A stretch of DNA of 47,505 nucleotides from Lachnospiraceae bacterium (lineage in GTDB: Bacteria; Bacillota; Clostridia; Lachnospirales; Lachnospiraceae). The DNA is taken from assembly GCA_017622795.1 (NCBI GenBank), contig JAGAQI010000126.1, positions 1 to 47,505 on the forward strand, in the 5' to 3' direction. Shown here piece by piece: positions 1 to 7,104 of this stretch. The notes beneath the pieces were generated by a model. It ran no database searches and was not told the DNA's origin. It was given only the letters and a program-made list of their open reading frames with translations. The position numbers and the translations under genes were made by a program. Numbering within the stretch: the first letter of the stretch is position 1; each line of letters begins with the position of its first letter.

Positions 1-88
1 CGAATGCAGAACCAGCCGGAGCTACTAAGGATACAACCATAGCGAGAGCCATAACGAGGGAAAGCTTCTTAAAGAAACTCTTCATCAT
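1..88 (-). CDS. Surface/secreted protein, N-terminal fragment (cut by window edge)
   Basis: Only the first 29 codons are in the window. They encode a classical signal peptide: MM start, Lys-rich n-region (KSFFKK), hydrophobic core and an AGSAFA-type cleavage region. The ATG pair at 83-88 follows an AAGGAGGA ribosome site at 93-100. The visible sequence is identical, base for base, to the start of the 851-aa surface protein at 2831-5386, so this is probably a paralogue transcribed off the left edge. The mature protein cannot be seen. It is divergent from the DUF4160 gene, with 181 bp between the two starts. Confidence 0.85.
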   Translation of the reverse strand, partial: MMKSFFKKLSLVMALAMVVSLVAPAGSAF

Positions 89-102
89 ATTTTCCTCCTT
101 AA
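1..102. repeat. Direct repeat shared with 5299-5400 (signal peptide plus RBS)
   Basis: Positions 1-102 match 5299-5400 without a mismatch, at an offset of 5298. The repeat covers the signal-peptide codons, the start codons and the ribosome binding site. It breaks down just upstream of the ribosome site (aagtagtatt against aaataatata). The left limit is unknown because the window ends there. Confidence 0.95.
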
Positions 103-219
103 GTAGTATTTTTTGCCAGTTTTGGAGGGTTTTGGAAGTGGAGAAAATGCCGAATAAATATGCGGTATTTTGAGTAATCATGCATAATGATACGCATGAG
201 GTGTTAGGCACATTTAACC

Positions 220-248
220 TTGAAATTAACACAAAAAATGTTTATAAT
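220..248 (+). promoter_or_regulatory. Sigma-A promoter for the DUF4160/DUF2442 pair
   Basis: TTGAAA at 220-225 and TATAAT at 243-248 are separated by 17 bp. The predicted start of transcription is near 255, downstream of the ATG at 180, which excludes that ATG and supports translation from 270. Confidence 0.8.
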
Positions 249-269
249 ACAATTAAGGAGGGAAGTAAT

Positions 270-533
270 ATGCCGGAATTAAGTAGATTTGAAGGAATGA
301 TTATCAAAATGTTATTTAATGATAACATTCAGCATAACAAGCCCCATGTACATGTGTATTATGGCGAATACGAAGCATCAGTTGGAATCGACGGAGAATT
401 GCTTGCCGGTGCACTTCCGCATAAGCAGCTAAAAATTGTTGTTGGCTGGTTGGCACTTCATGAGGAAGAAGCATATGCAGCATGGAACAAGGCAGTTCGT
501 GGTGAACACTTTGATAAAATAAAGCCGCTGTAG
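270..533 (+). CDS. DUF4160 domain protein
   Basis: An 87-aa protein that resembles DUF4160 along its full length: MPELSRFEGMIIKM start, a QHNKPHVHVYYGEYEASVGI core and an LPHKQLKIVVGWLALHEEE helix. These proteins are usually encoded next to DUF2442 proteins, as here, and such pairs have been proposed as toxin-antitoxin-like cassettes; their biochemical role is not established. The start at 270 is chosen because an AAGGAGGG site lies at 255-262 and a consensus promoter ends at 248. A longer reading from 180 would begin upstream of the promoter. The stop is 10 bp from the next gene. No catalytic motif can be named. Confidence 0.8.
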   Translation: MPELSRFEGMIIKMLFNDNIQHNKPHVHVYYGEYEASVGIDGELLAGALPHKQLKIVVGWLALHEEEAYAAWNKAVRGEHFDKIKPL

Positions 534-543
534 GAGGTGTGTA

Positions 544-840
544 ATGTATATTGTAAACGGAATTGCGTATGCAAATGAGCGTACGGCGGGTATAAAAGTG
601 AAAGAAATCAAGCCATTGGATGACTTGATTATGATTGTTACCTTTTCTACCGGAGAACAGCGTATTTTTGATGCAACCTGCATGTTGGAATATCCTGCAT
701 TTAAAATCCTTGCTAATGAAGAAGTTTTTAAGGCAGCCAAAGTTGAGTATGGAGTGGTAGTTTGGAATGATGGTGAAATTGACTTGGCACCTGAAACTAT
801 GTATGAAAAAAGCTATGCCTATGACACGATCGTAGCATAA
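544..840 (+). CDS. DUF2442 domain protein
   Basis: A 98-aa protein matching the DUF2442 pattern: an early KVKEIKPLDDLIMIVTFSTG beta segment, then GEQRIFDATCMLEYPAF and a closing VVWNDGEIDLAPETMYEKS. DUF2442 proteins resemble the N-terminal domain of NE0471, and some carry a helix-turn-helix; none is obvious here. The ATG follows AGGAGGTG directly, and that site overlaps the stop of the DUF4160 gene, so the two are probably translated as a unit. The role, perhaps antitoxin or partner of DUF4160, is inferred only from pairing. Confidence 0.8.
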   Translation: MYIVNGIAYANERTAGIKVKEIKPLDDLIMIVTFSTGEQRIFDATCMLEYPAFKILANEEVFKAAKVEYGVVVWNDGEIDLAPETMYEKSYAYDTIVA

Positions 841-873
841 ATGGGTGGGCAAAGTTTTTAGCAATATGCCTAT

Positions 874-955
874 GTTATTAAATGAAGATGAGGATGCCCC
901 CTCACTACGATTTAAAAATCATAGTTTTGGGACACCCTCATTTTCATTTAATAAC
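874..955. repeat. Long imperfect hairpin, possible bidirectional terminator or small MITE
   Basis: Two arms of about 40 nt (874-913 and 916-955) pair with only a few mismatches around a 2-nt centre. The outer segment is GTTATTAAATGAA on both arms when read in opposite directions. It lies between the convergent DUF2442 and ligase genes. A terminator is the simplest reading, but the stem is longer than needed and has no classic run of T after a GC-rich stem. No target-site duplication was identified. Confidence 0.6.
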
Positions 956-975
956 CATACAATCAGTCATAATAA

Positions 976-2745
976 TTAACAAGAACGCTTATTATCCTTT
1001 GTCATTCCCATACCAAACATCACCCAGAATAATGGTGTGATACAAATAGAGGAATCATTTATAAATGCCATTAATATAAACGCAATGGTACCTAATAAAA
1101 ATGCTTTCCCTTTACAATTCTCACAATCCAAATTACTCTTTCTAAAACAGCTTTTGAGTCCTTTCACACAATAAATTAGAAGAACAGCTATTAAACAAAG
1201 CATAGACGGTATGCCGGTTTGTACTCCAACTTGAAGATACCAGTTATGTGGGCGCGAAGTATACTCATGTTCCGTCATTGTGTGATGTCTTCCCAAATAG
1301 TCATTATTAGGATATACCATTACGAAACTATCCGGTCCGCTTCCTAAAAAGAAATTATCTTTCAAAAGCGGCAATGTTCTTGCCCAAATGTAGCCTCGAT
1401 AGGTTAGCCAGGAAGGATACTCTGTAAATACAGCTGTTTCAGGCGCAGAAAGAACATCAAAATTACCGGCGGTATTTAAATATAGATATACATTTGCCAA
1501 TTGATCAGTAACAATCCAATTTTTCCCGTCCACCTGTACTTGCATGCAGATAATATTATTATAGTTTACAAAGGATACCGGAATATCAGGCAAAGCTTCA
1601 TGGCGAAGAAGAAAATGCGCCGTACCATCAGTTACCTGGACAATTTCCATTGGATATACATCATTGCACGTGGTTCCAACGGTAAGACCTTGTTCACTCC
1701 ATTCCATGGAAACACAAAATTCTACATCATGGTACAAGAAATGAATCCCTTGTTTATCTGTATACGCTTCTTCTAAATCATATTCTGCTTTCTTAGGAAG
1801 AAAGCTGTCAGCAAATCCTTGTATTGTTCCTTGCGGAGCGAAACGAAGCAAAGCAAGAAAAATCATACATACTAAAACCACAGAAGGAACAACAATCTTC
1901 CATTTTTTTAAGAAATGTACTCCCTGTAACAAAACAGTAAAGAAACACATTACCGCAGTTATTATCCAGCCGGTTTTTGAACCGGAGCCAATTAGGCTGA
2001 TTATCATTCCCGGAAGTGCTATTGCATATAGTATTTTTTTCTTCCATGTTTTTTCTGATAAAACCATAGATAAAAGAATAACTATCATACAGGTGCAATA
2101 TACACCCGCATAGTTTGAATTATATAATGTCAGATATACTCTGTTATTTTCAAATCTAAATTGTATTCCACCCGAAGCTTCCAAAACATCTGCAGGAATA
2201 CAAAGGGACTGAACAAATTTTGTATAAAACGGATCATTTCCGCTTATTTGAAGGCATCCTAAAATACCCAAAACTAGTGAGGAGATTAAAAAAAGAAGCG
2301 GTAACTTTTTATAAATTGCTTCTTCTTGGCAATATACAGTACAATAAAGCGCGGTAATTACGTACCCTAAAAGTACAAATACGGATTCAAATTGTCCCCC
2401 ACCACCTTGCGTTGCAAATAGAGGATACTGAGAAGTCAAAGCAGAGATAATAACAAATACACTATAGCAACCAAGCAACCCCCAGATTACTTTTTGGCGT
2501 AGTAAAGTTTCTTTTACTCTTTTCCAATCCGCAAACATAAATACCAGCATTATGGAAGAAAGAATAATAAAGAAACGAGATTTATTGTACAAATAAAGGT
2601 CGGTAGCATATTCATCAACCGTATTCCAGGGTTCGTTTGAAATTCCGGTTTCATAAACACCAAAACGAACAATGAGTGGTAGCAAAAGAACAAGCAGAGC
2701 TATCGGAATAAAATATATTTGATTCTTCGTAATTTTTTTCTGCAT
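976..2745 (-). CDS. O-antigen ligase-like (Wzy_C family) membrane protein
   Basis: A 589-aa polytopic membrane protein with many hydrophobic segments in the first 300 residues and again in the last 90. The signature SRPHNWYLQVGVQTGIP near residue 510 is typical of the Wzy_C/WaaL group, which moves undecaprenyl-linked glycans to lipid, polymer or protein acceptors outside the membrane. Between about residues 310 and 450 lies a hydrophilic, beta-rich segment rather than membrane, probably exposed on the cell surface. The ATG follows a GGGAG site. It is downstream of the surface protein on the same strand; only 31 bp separate it from that gene's terminator, so read-through is the likely source of transcript. 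The acceptor is unknown. In Geobacillus a related protein glycosylates the S-layer, which makes protein glycosylation a reasonable guess. Confidence 0.75.
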   Translation of the reverse strand: MQKKITKNQIYFIPIALLVLLLPLIVRFGVYETGISNEPWNTVDEYATDLYLYNKSRFFIILSSIMLVFMFADWKRVKETLLRQKVIWGLLGCYSVFVIISALTSQYPLFATQGGGGQFESVFVLLGYVITALYCTVYCQEEAIYKKLPLLFLISSLVLGILGCLQISGNDPFYTKFVQSLCIPADVLEASGGIQFRFENNRVYLTLYNSNYAGVYCTCMIVILLSMVLSEKTWKKKILYAIALPGMIISLIGSGSKTGWIITAVMCFFTVLLQGVHFLKKWKIVVPSVVLVCMIFLALLRFAPQGTIQGFADSFLPKKAEYDLEEAYTDKQGIHFLYHDVEFCVSMEWSEQGLTVGTTCNDVYPMEIVQVTDGTAHFLLRHEALPDIPVSFVNYNNIICMQVQVDGKNWIVTDQLANVYLYLNTAGNFDVLSAPETAVFTEYPSWLTYRGYIWARTLPLLKDNFFLGSGPDSFVMVYPNNDYLGRHHTMTEHEYTSRPHNWYLQVGVQTGIPSMLCLIAVLLIYCVKGLKSCFRKSNLDCENCKGKAFLLGTIAFILMAFINDSSICITPLFWVMFGMGMTKDNKRSC

Positions 2746-2776
2746 TGAAAAGCTCCCTTCATTCTTTTATTATTAT

Positions 2777-2809
2777 AAAACCTCCGGGGAAAGATTCCCC
2801 GGAGGTTTT
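2777..2809 (-). terminator. Intrinsic terminator after the surface-protein gene
   Basis: A perfect 15-bp stem (2777-2791 with 2795-2809), core CCTCCGGGGAA, closed by a 3-nt loop and ending in U residues on the minus strand. It is 22 bp after the stop at 2831. Confidence 0.9.
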
Positions 2810-2830
2810 GGTTCATCTTAAAGGATGAAA

Positions 2831-5386
2831 TTATTCTTCAGCGCCTTCGTAGATGTACTTGTTAACAGTTACAGTCTTTGTTACAGTGTAATCTGTTTCA
2901 GCATTTCTGTCATCTAATGGAAGTTCGAAGGTTACCTTCTTGATATATACCTTGCTGGAGTATGCCTTGAAGGTTACGTCTGTAATGTATTTGCTGTCTG
3001 CGGAGAACTTCATGTTTTCCTTAACCAGTGCCATTACCGTAGCAACATCAGCATCATTATCGTCGCGCCATGTAGCATCAATATCTGTTGCTGTCTCATT
3101 ACCAAGAGTATCATCAAACTTCTTGAAGGATACACCGGACTGGGAATTGCTTACATTGATGTTGTAAGTTGTGAGGCTCTTTAATGTGCCACCATCCTTA
3201 GAAGCATACTGAAGTGTTACCTTATAGATACCGGTGGACGCATAGCCGAAGCCATCATTTACTGGATTACCATTTTTATCAACTTCATTAATGCTATTGA
3301 ATGTTAACTTAATCTGACCGTTATCTTCCTTATAACCCCAGTTATCATTTGCACTCTTAGGAGCGGATACGGAGAAGTAGATAACACCGGCATCACCGGT
3401 AGTCTGGCCATCAACCTTTTCTACCATATCTGTTACAGCTGCCATGTTAAGGTCGGATGTAGGATCTAAGTAGTTAACGCCAACGCTTACGGTCTTCTGT
3501 GCATCATGCTTCTTTGTAAACTTGTAGTTAGCGATGTTGTTTACTGCTAAATCAACAGAAGTAGGATCTGCCCATGGACCATACGCAAATGTTGTAGCTG
3601 TGTCAGAAGTAAGCTTTGTATAATATGCATCAGTATTGTAAACCTTTAAGGTTACAGAAGCGTTTGCGGAAGTTGTGATTGTATCATTTTCTTCCTTATC
3701 AAGAGTAATCTTGTACTTGTAAGTGCCATACTTGTCATTACCAATCATGGAAGCAAACTGGTCACCGTCATAATTCATTACGTAATAATCACCGGACTTA
3801 CCGAGAGCACCACACCAGCCATTTGCATTTTCAAATTCAAGTTCAACTTCGTTCTTGGAAGAAGAAGCTACAACTGCAAGGTCTGCAGCACCATTTTCAA
3901 GAGCGATTAAATCACCGTACTGGTCAAATGCACCAAGAATGAAGCTGCCCCATCTTGCGCTACCGTCAGTAGCAGCCTTATTTGTTGTGCTAGCAAGCTT
4001 GTAGCTTACAGCATATCTTGCAGGCTTAACAGTAAGTGTTTTGAAAGCAACATAGATCTTTTCAGCTTCGCCTTCTTCAACATCATTTGGAAGGAAGGAA
4101 ACAATAATGTTTGCTCTACCTTCACCAACAACAGTTAAGGAACCATCTTCTTCAACTGCGATTACCTTATCGTTAGTGGATTCAAATACGAATTCACCAT
4201 AAGGATAAGTATCATCACCTGTTGCAAGAGTATTACCTCTGTTATCCTTTAATGCTGCAGCAAATACTAAATCGTCCGGCTGACCATCACCATCAATGAA
4301 CTCAGATGTGTAGCCCCAGTTGGACCAAACATAGCCATCACCGTCTGTAAGGAAGCTTTCACGAGCTTTATCAGGCTCTGCATCCCACCACCAGGAGTTG
4401 AATACACCAGCGCCAAGAACTGTGAAAGAGAGTGCAGGACGATTCTTAGCAACTACGATGCCAGGATATTCTCTAACAACGTCTTCGCCTTCTTCATCCA
4501 TCCAGGATACAGTTAACATAATCTGAGCAACAGTTGGCTCTGTGAATGTAACTGTGTTGTCGATTAAATCAACAGCTTCGTTTTCAGCGATTAATTCATA
4601 AGCAACTTCTACGTCTGGGTAAAGAGCTGTAACATCAACACCCTGCGCATCATAGTAATGAGCAACTAAAGTTGTAGCAGTGTCATCAGAATCATTTTCA
4701 GGAACGAATGCATTGCCATCGCCATACTTATCTGTCCAGTATTCGAAGTTAACACTGAAGATTTCGCCTGCGCTTGCAACGAGTTCAGCTGTGTAACCGT
4801 CAAATGTGAAGTTATACTTACCACCATCTAAAAGAGTTGTGTAAAGTGTAACAACAGCTTCGTTGTTGTTTACGTTTACGCTCTTAACAGGCTGTTCAAT
4901 GTAAGTATCACCGTAAAGTGTACCAAATACAAGATTGTCAACAGTAACGTTCTTGGATTCAGCAAAAACAAGCTTTACTACATTTGTGCTGAGCTGGTCA
5001 ACTTCAAATGCCTTGAGGTCAACATTACCCTTACCTACAGTAACTTCTACAGAGTGCTTGTAGCTTGCGTCAGCACCTGCTGTGATTGTGATGGTAGCAA
5101 CACCATCCTTAAGAGCTGTTACCTTACCAGCCTTATCAACTGTTGCAACAGTCTCGTCGCTGGAAGCCCACTTGAATGTGCTCTTCCAGTCTGCCGGAGC
5201 ACCGAGGAAGCAGAAATCTGCTACTTCTTCTCCAACTTCCACGTTAACAGCTGTAACTACAGTCTTTGTACCCTGATGAGCGATACCAGCTTCTGCTGCG
5301 AATGCAGAACCAGCCGGAGCTACTAAGGATACAACCATAGCGAGAGCCATAACGAGGGAAAGCTTCTTAAAGAAACTCTTCATCAT
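2831..5386 (-). CDS. Secreted S-layer-like surface protein with bacterial Ig-like domains
   Basis: An 851-aa acidic protein, rich in Asp, Thr, Val and Ala. Residues 1-31 form a signal peptide ending AGSAFAA. A BIG2-type Ig-like domain follows at about 40-117, with the WASSDETVATVDKAGKVTAL signature. A second Ig-like stretch lies near 395-455 (VFESTNDKVIAVEEDGSLTV), and the rest looks beta-rich. I see no SLH repeats, LPXTG motif or C-terminal membrane anchor, so attachment is unexplained. The start is taken at 5386, behind an AAGGAGGA site, rather than at an upstream in-frame codon at 5473 that lacks one. A strong promoter lies at 5525-5553 and a strong terminator follows the stop, as expected for an abundant surface protein. 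Function beyond a structural or surface role is unknown. Confidence 0.8.
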   Translation of the reverse strand: MMKSFFKKLSLVMALAMVVSLVAPAGSAFAAEAGIAHQGTKTVVTAVNVEVGEEVADFCFLGAPADWKSTFKWASSDETVATVDKAGKVTALKDGVATITITAGADASYKHSVEVTVGKGNVDLKAFEVDQLSTNVVKLVFAESKNVTVDNLVFGTLYGDTYIEQPVKSVNVNNNEAVVTLYTTLLDGGKYNFTFDGYTAELVASAGEIFSVNFEYWTDKYGDGNAFVPENDSDDTATTLVAHYYDAQGVDVTALYPDVEVAYELIAENEAVDLIDNTVTFTEPTVAQIMLTVSWMDEEGEDVVREYPGIVVAKNRPALSFTVLGAGVFNSWWWDAEPDKARESFLTDGDGYVWSNWGYTSEFIDGDGQPDDLVFAAALKDNRGNTLATGDDTYPYGEFVFESTNDKVIAVEEDGSLTVVGEGRANIIVSFLPNDVEEGEAEKIYVAFKTLTVKPARYAVSYKLASTTNKAATDGSARWGSFILGAFDQYGDLIALENGAADLAVVASSSKNEVELEFENANGWCGALGKSGDYYVMNYDGDQFASMIGNDKYGTYKYKITLDKEENDTITTSANASVTLKVYNTDAYYTKLTSDTATTFAYGPWADPTSVDLAVNNIANYKFTKKHDAQKTVSVGVNYLDPTSDLNMAAVTDMVEKVDGQTTGDAGVIYFSVSAPKSANDNWGYKEDNGQIKLTFNSINEVDKNGNPVNDGFGYASTGIYKVTLQYASKDGGTLKSLTTYNINVSNSQSGVSFKKFDDTLGNETATDIDATWRDDNDADVATVMALVKENMKFSADSKYITDVTFKAYSSKVYIKKVTFELPLDDRNAETDYTVTKTVTVNKYIYEGAEE

Positions 5387-5524
5387 ATTTTCCTCCTTAA
5401 ATAATATATGGTTTTTTTGACCTGTCGCCTTTTGTACATCTCTCTGTCCTCTGCCGTGCTGCTGTGCCGTCAAATTTCTTCAAAATGGGCAAAATTATGA
5501 CATAGTCGTTCCAATAACAAGATG

Positions 5525-5553
5525 ATTATAGCAACATTGTCTTCAAAGGTCAA
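5525..5553 (-). promoter_or_regulatory. Promoter of the surface-protein gene
   Basis: On the minus strand TTGACC (5548-5553), a 17-bp spacer and TATAAT (5525-5530), with a TG one base before the -10. Transcription would start near 5518, giving a leader of about 130 nt before the start codon. Confidence 0.8.
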
Positions 5554-5594
5554 GTGTTTTCAGCAAATTTTAATTTTACTGAACCCTCCCCACA

Positions 5595-5770
5595 GCTATC
5601 ATTCATCTGTCTGGACTTGATTTTGTTCAAAACAGGACTGCTTGTTCCATATTGGCTCACCCTAAATCGTATATCGGATTAGGATGTGACACCCGACTCA
5701 GGAGTAACCCCTCCGGAATGCGCAACCCGCTTGACCTGACATAATAATGCACCTTGTTTGTGTCAAATCT
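5595..5770 (-). other. Non-coding stretch with small hairpins and a second candidate promoter
   Basis: The 5387-5955 gap has no gene. Upstream of the main promoter, a TTGACA at 5761-5766 is followed at 17 bp by a weak TATGTC (5738-5743). Downstream of this on the minus strand are hairpin-capable segments: GGAG..CTCC near 5705-5720 and CCTAATC..GATTTAGG near 5660-5682. It could be an upstream second promoter with a structured leader, or a small RNA. It matches no riboswitch class that I recognise. Confidence 0.35.
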
Positions 5771-5884
5771 ATGGCATGGGTTTGTCATAATTGGTTTATT
5801 TTCATATTTTTTTAAAAAAATTATAACTCTGATGTAACATTTTCGTCACAAACCAGGCACATATGCATCCATAAAGCTCTTCTA

Positions 5885-5930
5885 CAAAAAAGAGACCCAC
5901 GTCTGCTAATAGACAGCACCGTAAATCTCT
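5885..5930 (-). terminator. Intrinsic terminator after the Rpn-family gene
   Basis: The minus strand reads AGAGA..GTCT ATTAGC AGAC..TCTCT followed by a run of T (5885-5890). The hairpin lies 26 bp after the stop at 5956. Confidence 0.75.
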
Positions 5931-5955
5931 TTTGGTTACGATTTAGATTCTTTAC

Positions 5956-6918
5956 TTATTTTCTAAAATATTCTTTTATCGTTTCTCTTGAAACATCTTT
6001 ATAGGCGTCATGTTTTATGATGGCCTGATATAAGTCTTCTTCCTCGGTAATAAACTCTTTCAGGGAATTTATTAAAACTGACAGACCTTGTTCTAATCCT
6101 CTGGCTTCTCCAATTGCTTCGCCTTCAGCGCGCAGGCGCTCCGATTCCAATTGCAACACCTTGCCACCCATAACATCAGCCACTCCCTTCTTTACATTAT
6201 CTGTGGATTGTAGGAAATAGTCTGAAATTCGGATAATCAAACTGATCATATCGGTATAAACCGCAGCACGATCCTCCCCTGACAGTTCTTTATCCAACAT
6301 TTCTTTCATCTTTTCATATTCACGCAATAATTGTAACAGTTTTTCTTTGTCACTGTCAATTACTTTCAATTCTTTTTCGTAACGCAGAATATAATACGGC
6401 AAAAATGCCACAAGTTTTTTCTTAAATATTTCATCAAGCGTGTACTTTTGCACCTTGACCACCGGAATTTCATACACAATTTCCTTGTACTCCTGCTTTT
6501 GCCGCGCGTCCGGAATACAAAGAAGCACTTCTAAAAAATCCGGTGTACGTTCTGTGTGACGCAAATACAAAGTACATGATCGAGGCATCTCCATAATATA
6601 TCTTCCATTCTTCTTTTTAGCATATTCCAATGCTAAAAAGAAATCATATTCTATCATTCGGATTTCCATTTTTGAATCCGGCCAGCTTTGGCACTCCATA
6701 TGATATATATGTTTTTTCACCAAAAGACAACTATCGGTAATGACCTTCCCATCCTCCCTATAGTGTTCATTGTGCAAAACAATTATTTTTTCGCTTTCTG
6801 CATAACAAGTATGAAAAACTTCGTTAATTACCGGAATTAAAAGTTCCGGCATTTTTTCCACAAGTGTGCGAAAGACATCATCATAAATGGTGTTATAATT
6901 TTTTTCGGTAGTACTCAC
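5956..6918 (-). CDS. Rpn family (PD-(D/E)XK) nuclease/transposase-like protein
   Basis: A 320-aa protein of the Rpn/PDDEXK_2 group, common in multiple copies in Lachnospiraceae. The N-terminal half carries YDDVFRTLVEK at the start and a nuclease-like core with Asp62 and MECQ (Glu75, Gln77), matching the variant PD-(D/E)XK motif. The C-terminal part is helical, with an ESERLRAEGEAIGEARGLEQG stretch typical of the family. Rpn proteins in E. coli are DNA endonucleases that promote RecA-independent recombination; this function is inferred. The start is GTG, with AGAGAGG just upstream, and there is no in-frame ATG near it. It is a single-gene unit with its own promoter and terminator. Confidence 0.75.
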   Translation of the reverse strand: MSTTEKNYNTIYDDVFRTLVEKMPELLIPVINEVFHTCYAESEKIIVLHNEHYREDGKVITDSCLLVKKHIYHMECQSWPDSKMEIRMIEYDFFLALEYAKKKNGRYIMEMPRSCTLYLRHTERTPDFLEVLLCIPDARQKQEYKEIVYEIPVVKVQKYTLDEIFKKKLVAFLPYYILRYEKELKVIDSDKEKLLQLLREYEKMKEMLDKELSGEDRAAVYTDMISLIIRISDYFLQSTDNVKKGVADVMGGKVLQLESERLRAEGEAIGEARGLEQGLSVLINSLKEFITEEEDLYQAIIKHDAYKDVSRETIKEYFRK

Positions 6919-7009
6919 TGCATTCCTCTCTTTCGTTTACTTATTTTTAGGGGGGATTTTTCAGACTGTAACGAGATTTCTTTGATTATAAGAAAATTTT
7001 CTTTCGATA

Positions 7010-7038
7010 ATTTTAACACACAGTGTAACTATTGTCAA
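7010..7038 (-). promoter_or_regulatory. Promoter of the Rpn-family gene
   Basis: Minus strand TTGACA (7033-7038), 17-bp spacer, TAAAAT (7010-7015). The start of transcription would be near 7003. Confidence 0.8.
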
Positions 7039-7042
7039 TAAA

Positions 7043-7089
7043 AACAAAAAGGACATTCTCTGATTCGACATAATCAAACCGGAATGTCC
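7043..7089 (-). terminator. Intrinsic terminator after thrC
   Basis: Stem GGACATTC (7051-7058) with GAATGTCC (7082-7089), with an inner TGATT/AATCA pairing. It is followed on the minus strand by TTTTTGTTTTTATT. It lies 15 bp after the thrC stop and just upstream of the Rpn promoter. Confidence 0.85.
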
Positions 7090-7104
7090 CTCGTATTGTT
7101 CTAT

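Noticed and set aside
316-864. Minus-strand ORFs of 182 and 103 codons opposite the DUF4160/DUF2442 genes
   Set aside because: They lack ribosome sites and family resemblance, and the plus-strand genes have a promoter, RBS sites and recognised domains.
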